Shown here one piece after another: positions 58,024 through 64,000 of a stretch of 64,000 nucleotides of DNA; position 1 is the first letter of the stretch; each line of letters opens with the position of its first letter. Under the pieces are notes generated by a model. That model saw only the letters and a list, made by a program, of their open reading frames with translations. It was not told the DNA's origin and did not search any database. The position numbers and the translations under genes are program-made. This stretch comes from Crossaster papposus (Eukaryota; Echinodermata; Asteroidea; Velatida; Solasteridae). The stretch lies in NCBI GenBank assembly GCA_037893245.1, contig JBAIAA010000019.1, forward strand, positions 806,001 through 870,000. Direction: 5' to 3'.

Positions 58024-59882
58024 GGCCATTTAAAATTAATAAAAGTTTTACATCGCTGAGATTTAAAAAAATTGGTGGGGAGGGGAATTTATATTTTATA
58101 TGTTTACTTTTGTACTTTCCTTCATATCCAAGGTGTCCAAATTATACGTAGCGATCGTTTACTGTTCATTGTTTATTTAATAGTATCAATACAGTATGGC
58201 TTGAACACATTGGAATGGTAGTCATAGTGGAAGGAATAGGGCATACATCTGACATCGTTAGCCACCTGTCCAGCGTGCAGCGACTTGCCCTGTTGTCTGT
58301 AGTCTTTAGGCAAGACGTTGCTTAATCTGCAGCCACGAGAGGGCGCTTTCGCGACAAACCATCATCACTCACGAACCTGTCGGTTGCTAATATGATGGTT
58401 TGTCGCGATAGCGCCCTCTCGTGGCTGCAGATTAAGCAACGTCTTGCCTAAAGACTATGGCGATCTTTTCAGAGCGCGCTATTGCATGCGACTTTTCTGA
58501 AGGCGGGTTTTGATGTAGTCTTGGCCAAGACCAAGCTAGCCCGTTCATTTGTTCCGCGTCGCGCCGTCCGTATTATCTGGGATTATTGAGGGCGCCCTTT
58601 ATTATCGCCATAATTCCTGGATCTCTTCCAGTAGCTTGGTCTTGGCGCATCGGTCACGTGAACCCGGAAAATTCCGAGGACATTCCAAGCATAGCTCAAA
58701 TAGCTACTCGCCCCCGCATGCGCACTAAGTCGTTTTTGTTTAATGTGGTGTTCGATTATTATAGTCTGGTTCCCAGACCAAATATTTCTGACTATTTGTG
58801 ATTTTTCATTTATTATTTAGCCGTTAATGTCACGTGACCAACAACTGGAGGAATTGCTTAACGTTCGCGATGTTCGAGTGTTTCCAGGTTTTTATAAAAT
58901 AAAACTCACATTAGCAAAGGTCAACACCAGACGAAATGCCTAAGACTATCACAGTCATTGTAGTCATTGTGCTATTTTTTTGGAAAGAGCCGTTAGAATT
59001 TGAATTGTTGCGTCGTCATAGCTACGCTGCTTGTATCATCGCGTCATTATCTATTTGTTGTCGCCGGCGGCTACCTGACCTACACTACAATTTAGACGTA
59101 TAGCCAAATGTGGTTTCTTACACGTCCGGTCAGGTAGCAGCCGGCGACAACAAAATAGATAATGACGCGATACAAGCAGCGTAGCTATGACGACGCAACA
59201 ATTCAAATTCTAACGGCTCTTTCCAAAAAAATAGCACAATGACTACAATGACTGTGATAGTCTTAGGCATTTCGTCTGGTGTTGACCTTTGCTAATGTGA
59301 GTTTTATTTTATAAAAACCTGGAAACACTCGAACATCGCGAACGTTAAGCAATTCCTCCAGTTGTTGGTCACGTGACATTAACGGCTAAATAATAAATGA
59401 AAAATCACAAATAGTCAGAAATATTTGGTCTGGGAACCAGACTATAATAATCGAACACCACATTAAACAAAAACGACTTAGTGCGCATGCGGGGGCGAGT
59501 AGCTATTTGAGCTATGCTTGGAATGTCCTCGGAATTTTCCGGGTTCACGTGACCGATGCGCCAAGACCAAGCTAGTGGAAGAGATCCAGGAATTATGGCG
59601 ATAATAAAGGGCGCCCTCAATAATCCCAGATAATACGGACGGCGCGCCGCGGAACAAATGATATGAACGGGCTAGCTTGGTCTTGGCCAAGACTAGTTTT
59701 GATGAAGCGATCGCGTACATCTCCCTACAAGCACTGGATGGCGCGCGCAGTTGTTATCGACGATCTTAGACCATCAATTGCATGCACAGAAGTAGAAAAA
59801 ACACAGTTTTAGAAAAAATATAAAATATAAAAAAATATCGGGACGGACGGCGATGTAAAACTTTTTATTAATTTTAAATGGC
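58024..59882. mobile_element. Harbinger-like element, TTA-flanked, containing large palindromes
   Basis: The ends GGCCATTTAAAATTAATAAA and TTATTAATTTTAAATGGCC are inverted, flanked by TTA (58021-58023 and 59883-59885). GGCC-type ends with a TTA duplication are typical of PIF/Harbinger elements. No transposase is present. Confidence 0.7.
58512..59697. repeat. Palindrome with ~570-bp arms
   Basis: The left arm starts at AGTCTTGGCCAAGACCAAGC and the right arm ends with its complement at 59697. The arms meet around 59083-59128 (TGACCTACACTACAATTTAG side versus GTAGCAGCC side). An identical-length 71-codon frame occurs in both arms (58586-58801 plus, 59405-59620 minus) with one amino-acid difference, showing very high arm identity. 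Confidence 0.9.
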
Positions 59883-60498
59883 CTTAAACGAGATTTACTA
59901 TAAAATACAAGCCCCCAAATCCACCCATTCATGATAATTTAAGCAATTACCAATTGTGTATCCTTTAAAACAAATCCACTGATCTCTCGTGACAATCGAG
60001 GGCGCCCTCAATAAGCCCGTTTTCGGAGTATCGATGATTGATGAACTGTATGGGCCTTTTCGAATCCCTGGCTTCGTCTTTGGCTTAAGGCGATTTTTGA
60101 CTCCCAACTGCGAGATCTCCAGCCACATTCTGACGCCTGTTGTACTTCAGAAACATTCACTCGATTGATGTGAACCCAAAAGTTAGACTATTTCAATTTT
60201 CTTCCATTTCTATTTGCTTCTCAGTATTTCAGAATTCGGAGGCGAAGCCAAAGCCAAAGACGAAGCAACGGTTTCGAAAAGGCCCTATGTATAGACTAGT
60301 AGAGACGGACGGCGCGCCCCGGAACAAAACTCGTTCTTGGAGCAAGACTGCCAAAACCTAGCTTGCTTGAAAAAAATTCGCGTCAAAATATTTGCGACTT
60401 TGGAGGCAAGTCGCGAAATTTGACCTCAATATTGACGTCAATATTTGCGACTTTGAGGAAAGTCGTGAAATTTGACGCGAATATCGACGTCAATATAT

Positions 60499-61019
60499 TT
60501 ACAATCTGCGTAGTCCCTTCAGGGCCACCATATTGGGCTCATCTCGTCTTTTACGCTTTCGACTTTCCAAGTCTTTCAAAGCCTCTTCTTCGGCGATTTT
60601 GACGGACTTTTGCCGGTCGGGAGATAGGTGATGAATGGTCTTTTTATCCAGATGCGATACCGTCGCCCAGCCGGCCTTGCTGCTATCCGCAATGTGGATC
60701 TTCTTTTTCTTTCTTTCAGCTAGCAACTCCTCGGCTTCCTCGATGGCTTTGATGGCGGAATCGGGGTCAGATCTATATCGGCGAAGGCTACCTTAATCTT
60801 CTCGAGTGTAATTTTAAGCTTGCCGCAGAATTCAAATTTGGCGATATTTCCCGGTCTGGAAATTTCGTTAGCGTCTAGCGTATTTCTCAGTTCTCTTACA
60901 GAGGTAGAACTTTGTTTCGGGGCTTCGATAGCATTGACGCGCCGATCAAAATAGTCTTTAAATTGTTCGAACACTAGCGTCGTGCTCGCATCAGAAGCAC
61001 GATTCCCTTCGGTAGACAT
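60499..61019 (-). pseudogene. Retroelement ORF1/gag-like gene, frameshifted
   Basis: The frame starts at 61019 with MSTEGNRASDASTTLVFEQF and continues through GNIAKFEFCGKLKITLEKI. Near 60770 the coherent reading moves to another frame: SDPDSAIKAIEEAEELLAER, then IHIADSSKAGWATVSHLDKK and a Lys/Arg-rich end (ESRKRKRRDEP). The order GN..K.F...+...LE, EEA..LL..R.K.I.IADSS..GW.TV, then a basic tail is familiar from invertebrate retroelement ORF1 proteins, probably of DIRS/Ngaro type. The family name is from memory and not certain. No reverse transcriptase or recombinase lies nearby, so this is a broken remnant. Confidence 0.55.
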
Positions 61020-61534
61020 AATCAATGGAGTATGCAAGTATATCAGTAACTTGAGCGTATAGCAGTAGCTGCATTCAGCGATTGTGCACGAGCCTAAAGT
61101 GAGAGGCGTTGGCCGAAGACACGTTATATACCTAACAGTTATATTGTTATCCAAATTACTGGAGAGGACGAGAAGAAAACGCTATAGTGATTACGTAATA
61201 AGGAATCTGGTCTATTCACCAAACAAAACTAAATATATTTTGTAGGCAGAGATACAATTCATGATAAACACAACATTTAACAACATTAATTGGAGATAAT
61301 AATGCCGGCTCTACAAAAAAAGGTTTTAAGTCGTGCTGTGCATTATCATGTAATGGCCTACTCAAAGTTGAGAGGGTAACGATTTCATCGAAACCTGATT
61401 TACATTTGTTGTCATGAATAACATCTTTAATGCATACAGTTTCAGGTTTCATTCACAGAAATCTTAATTTTGATAATTAAAGTGAAAAAAAAATACAATT
61501 TTGTGTGCATCGTTCTGTTGTACTGCAATAAAGC

Positions 61535-61755
61535 CGGCTTTTTCAAAGCCTGTTTTCTCAGTTGTGTAATTTGAACTCCAAGGAAGTAATCAATATGCAA
61601 ACATGTCGTATCTCCAAAATGAGTGGGGCTATATAGCTCTAATATTATATACCAAATGAAAGCTTACATTGTGAGCTTTTTAACCATGCATATAACTCAA
61701 TGTCACTGTTTTGTGACATAATAGCCATTTTTTTGTGGAGTGGGCCACATATATA
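61535..61755. repeat. Dispersed repeat, relative of 14676-14880
   Basis: GCCTGTTTTCTCAGTTG, GGGGCTATATAGCTC, ACCAAATGAAAGCTTA and GGAGTGGGCCACA are in the same order as in the other copy. Confidence 0.55.
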
Positions 61756-61797
61756 CATGTATACGCACTTCTCATTTTATTTATCCATCTATTCAGG

Positions 61798-61965
61798 TTA
61801 AATTGTTTTTTTTCCCGAAAAAGATTTTTGTGACCGACCAGCCGAACTTCAAAGGCAAACAATGTAAGAACCCTAAAAACATAAAGAGATGCCCTTACGG
61901 GCAATATTGCAGATGTCCACAATCAAAATATTATTTGCGTTTACACAAAATAATGAACATTGAGT
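61798..61965 (+). CDS. Possible terminal exon with a Cys-rich motif
   Basis: After a ctattcag acceptor an open frame reads FVTDQPNFKGKQCKNPKNIK, then RCPYGQYCRCPQ and a short basic end before TAG at ~61965. The spacing C-x8-C-x5-C-x-C could be part of a small secreted Cys-rich protein. There is no signal peptide or upstream exon that I can link, and the sequence matches no family I recognise. It could be chance. Confidence 0.2.
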
Positions 61966-61969
61966 AGCC

Positions 61970-64000
61970 AAATTGAATTTTAGTGATGAGAATATTTTTG
62001 AGCGTGAGCTATGCATCCTGAGTAATTGTGTACTTGGTAAGCAAACATAATATTCTTCCAGTAAAGTTTAGACTTTTAGGTTTTTATTTAAAAGCAGAAA
62101 ATAATGTTGGTTTTGTTAGGTGTTTGAAAACCACAGGAAACAGGTATTTTAGGTGGCATTAACAGGATTAATTCAGTCTGCCTTGTGGGAATTATAATGT
62201 TTCTAAAAATTAAAACTCTCCAGAACTAAAAAAAAACCTGTAAATGCAAATCTCATGTCAAATCAGCAACACATACGCAGTTGTAGCCGGGAAGGAGTTG
62301 CTGATTCTTCTTTGTCTTTCAAACTCTTGTTTCTACGAACTGGTTGGAGCAGGTATAGCGAAGTAAAAAGAAAAAGGAAAGTGGTTTATGCTCCCAATAG
62401 ACTGAACGAAACCGTGATCAAATAAGCCCAACTTATTCCGACGGGAGTACAAATCGAAGATTGATATATTTAAAAACACGTACCAAACTACCAACAGTGC
62501 CCTAGCGTTCGCGTTAGGCGTGCTGCTGGTACTGTCCGCGTTCAGTTCAGGTTAGCACCTAAGTACAGGCTCAAGGCACGTTGATCACTCGGGGATCAGG
62601 GTTTAGGACGCCGCCTTGGTTCCTCCTTTGCACGGTTGCTCGGCCCGTCGGGCTACATGAATGGACAGGGAAGGAGGCGGTGGGCCAGGAGAACCGAGAG
62701 CCCAAAAGAGCCCTAGTGGATCGGTCATGACTCATGAGCCCCTGGGCAATTTGCGTCTCAGCTGGAGTTGAGTTCATTGTAACTCCGGCCCCCGAATGCT
62801 CGGTCAGAACACTCGTAACTTGTTGTTTTCTCCGACGGCAGTATAAATCGAAGGTGGATATATATTTGTGTGTAAACGTCCCAAAGTACAAACAGTACCC
62901 TAGCGTTCGCGCTCGGGGCTTATAGGGCGCCGCCTTGATTCCTCATTTTGGCAAATACTAACAAGGTTAACCTCGTACAATTTTATATTTTTCAGAAAAA
63001 TGAAATTGTGACAAATTATTACCGTAATGCAAGGTTAACCCCTTACAATGTTAATGTATTTTGAATTTTGAATTTGAATTAAAACGCAAGGTCCATATAG
63101 TTTCTAATCCCCCCCCCGGTTTTGTAGAATCCGTATTTTTTTCCAAATAAAATTAACTGGCACATGTATTATAGACATGTATCACACTAAGGTATAATTA
63201 TATGCCCTCATATGTTTTCCCCTATTTGTTTGGCAATGAAACCTATACAAAAATGAGCCTACCTACAGGATAAACAGGGAGACGAACCCTGACCCCTGAC
63301 CCCTGACCCCTGGATATATACTTTTGTTCTTCGATTTTGTCTGAAAAATGAAAATGCATGAAACTTTCAGATAAAATGCATACAAATGAGGGTTATGATG
63401 GGAGTCCGTGGGACTCACGGAGCAAATGAACGATGGGAGTAGGCCGTGAGCAGGCCGGGAGTCAGCCCGTAGTTTGTACTGCGGGACGTGGTCGGCGGGA
63501 GTAAGCGTCACTATTTTAGCGACCACTATAGGTCGGCGTTATTTTCTGTATTTTATATACTATATATGCTATATTCCTAAGGAAACTGCCGTAGTGGCGC
63601 CCGCTGTTCTATTTACCCAACCCGTACAATTGTCGCCTTCGCCATTGACAAGTGTACAACAAATCTGAGACAATCGCACCGTTCGGCCCTATGGGCGGAA
63701 CGGCGTGAGTTGCCCACGCAGATTGGCATGGCTGCTGCTGTTTACCCAACCCGTACAATTGTCGCCATATCCAAGGGTCGGGGTTAGGGGTTTGTCGTGT
63801 TTGACTAGTTCTTCACGTTGGCGAACGTTATTTGTATAGCGCGCCCTCTTGTAAACGAAATATGTTGGGTTATTTTGTTCATTATTGTTTGACCATTATT
63901 TTTGATATTAAACGCACTTTACGGTCATAATGCAACCAATTATTGGATGGGGCTTTACTTCAATGCATTTGAATTCAATTTATTTCAATTTAATTTACGA
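61970..64000. other. AT-rich intergenic DNA with a duplicated 120-bp segment
   Basis: 62440-62620 and 62825-62945 share TATAAATCGAAG, ACAGT(G/A)CCCTAGCGTTCGCG and CGCCGCCTTG blocks. 63599-63640 and 63730-63765 share TTTACCCAACCCGTACAATT GTCGCC. No supported gene. Confidence 0.45.

Larger units (their letters stand above)
57405..60500. mobile_element. Nested set of inverted-repeat elements
   Basis: Outer level: inverted arms at 57405-57765 and 59967-60500, with (GCGAATATTGACGTCAATATT)-type repeats, CTAGGTTTTGGC, GGGGCGCGCCGTC and GGGCTTATTGAGGGCGCCCT. The right arm has its own insert with inverted GGGCCTTTTCGAA ends (~60048-60293). Level 2: an AAGGTAGGATACACC MITE (57766-59966) at TTAA. Level 3: an element (58024-59882) with TTA flanks. 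Level 4: palindromes at ~58300-58460 and 58512-59697. No coding genes. Confidence 0.85.

Overview
The window is 64 kb of animal nuclear DNA. Its host genes are split into short exons with GT-AG introns and matching phases, and the rest is packed with miniature inverted-repeat elements, SINEs and minisatellites. The gene content is metazoan: a BCL9-type HD1 segment, UBE2T and NUPR1. The dense element with ends like GGGGCCAATTTCATAGAGC suggests a marine invertebrate deuterostome, probably an echinoderm. That taxonomic guess is an inference from repeat style, not a proof.

Region 1-32.6 kb (minus strand): one large gene can be rebuilt by eye as 12 phase-compatible coding exons (at least 565 residues; the 3' end lies beyond base 1). 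Its first ~225 residues read as a DDT-WHIM module of the CECR2/RSF1/BAZ type found in ISWI remodelling subunits. Residues ~440-475 read as the Pygopus-binding HD1 helix of BCL9/Legless, preceded by a basic stretch and followed by a Met/Pro/Gln/His-rich region. I know of no described protein joining these two modules, so this is the main discovery candidate. Its introns hold 11-, 15- and 17-bp minisatellites, 81-bp telomere-like repeat blocks, a 1-kb near-perfect palindrome with an 8-bp target duplication, a hAT-like element, a THAP-domain remnant and a LINE 3' end.

Region 32.6-37.2 kb: intergenic, with a second hAT-like element (8-bp duplication CCCTAGGC), homopolymer G tracts, MITEs and a tRNA-derived SINE.

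Region 37.3-51.9 kb (minus strand): a complete six-exon UBE2T gene (237 residues, E2 of the Fanconi anaemia pathway). All splice phases fit, the catalytic cysteine is at residue 86 and a lysine at 91. Its introns carry three unrelated minisatellites (54 bp, 16 bp over ~3.5 kb, and 29 bp), a piggyBac-like element with a leftover transposase start, SINEs and several MITEs.

Region 51.9-56 kb: tandem MITEs, then an intact NUPR1/p8 homologue on the plus strand, head-to-head with UBE2T and about 2.1 kb away. A likely 3'UTR intron holds a fold-back element and a 13-bp minisatellite.

Region 56-64 kb: no host gene is certain. It has a nest of elements at 57.4-60.5 kb (outer inverted arms, a TTAA MITE, a TTA-flanked Harbinger-like element, two palindromes inside), a frameshifted retroelement ORF1-like gene, and one possible Cys-rich terminal exon.

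The long open frames inside the minisatellites arise because the unit lengths (15, 16, 13, 17, 11, 54 bp) lack stops. They are not credible genes.
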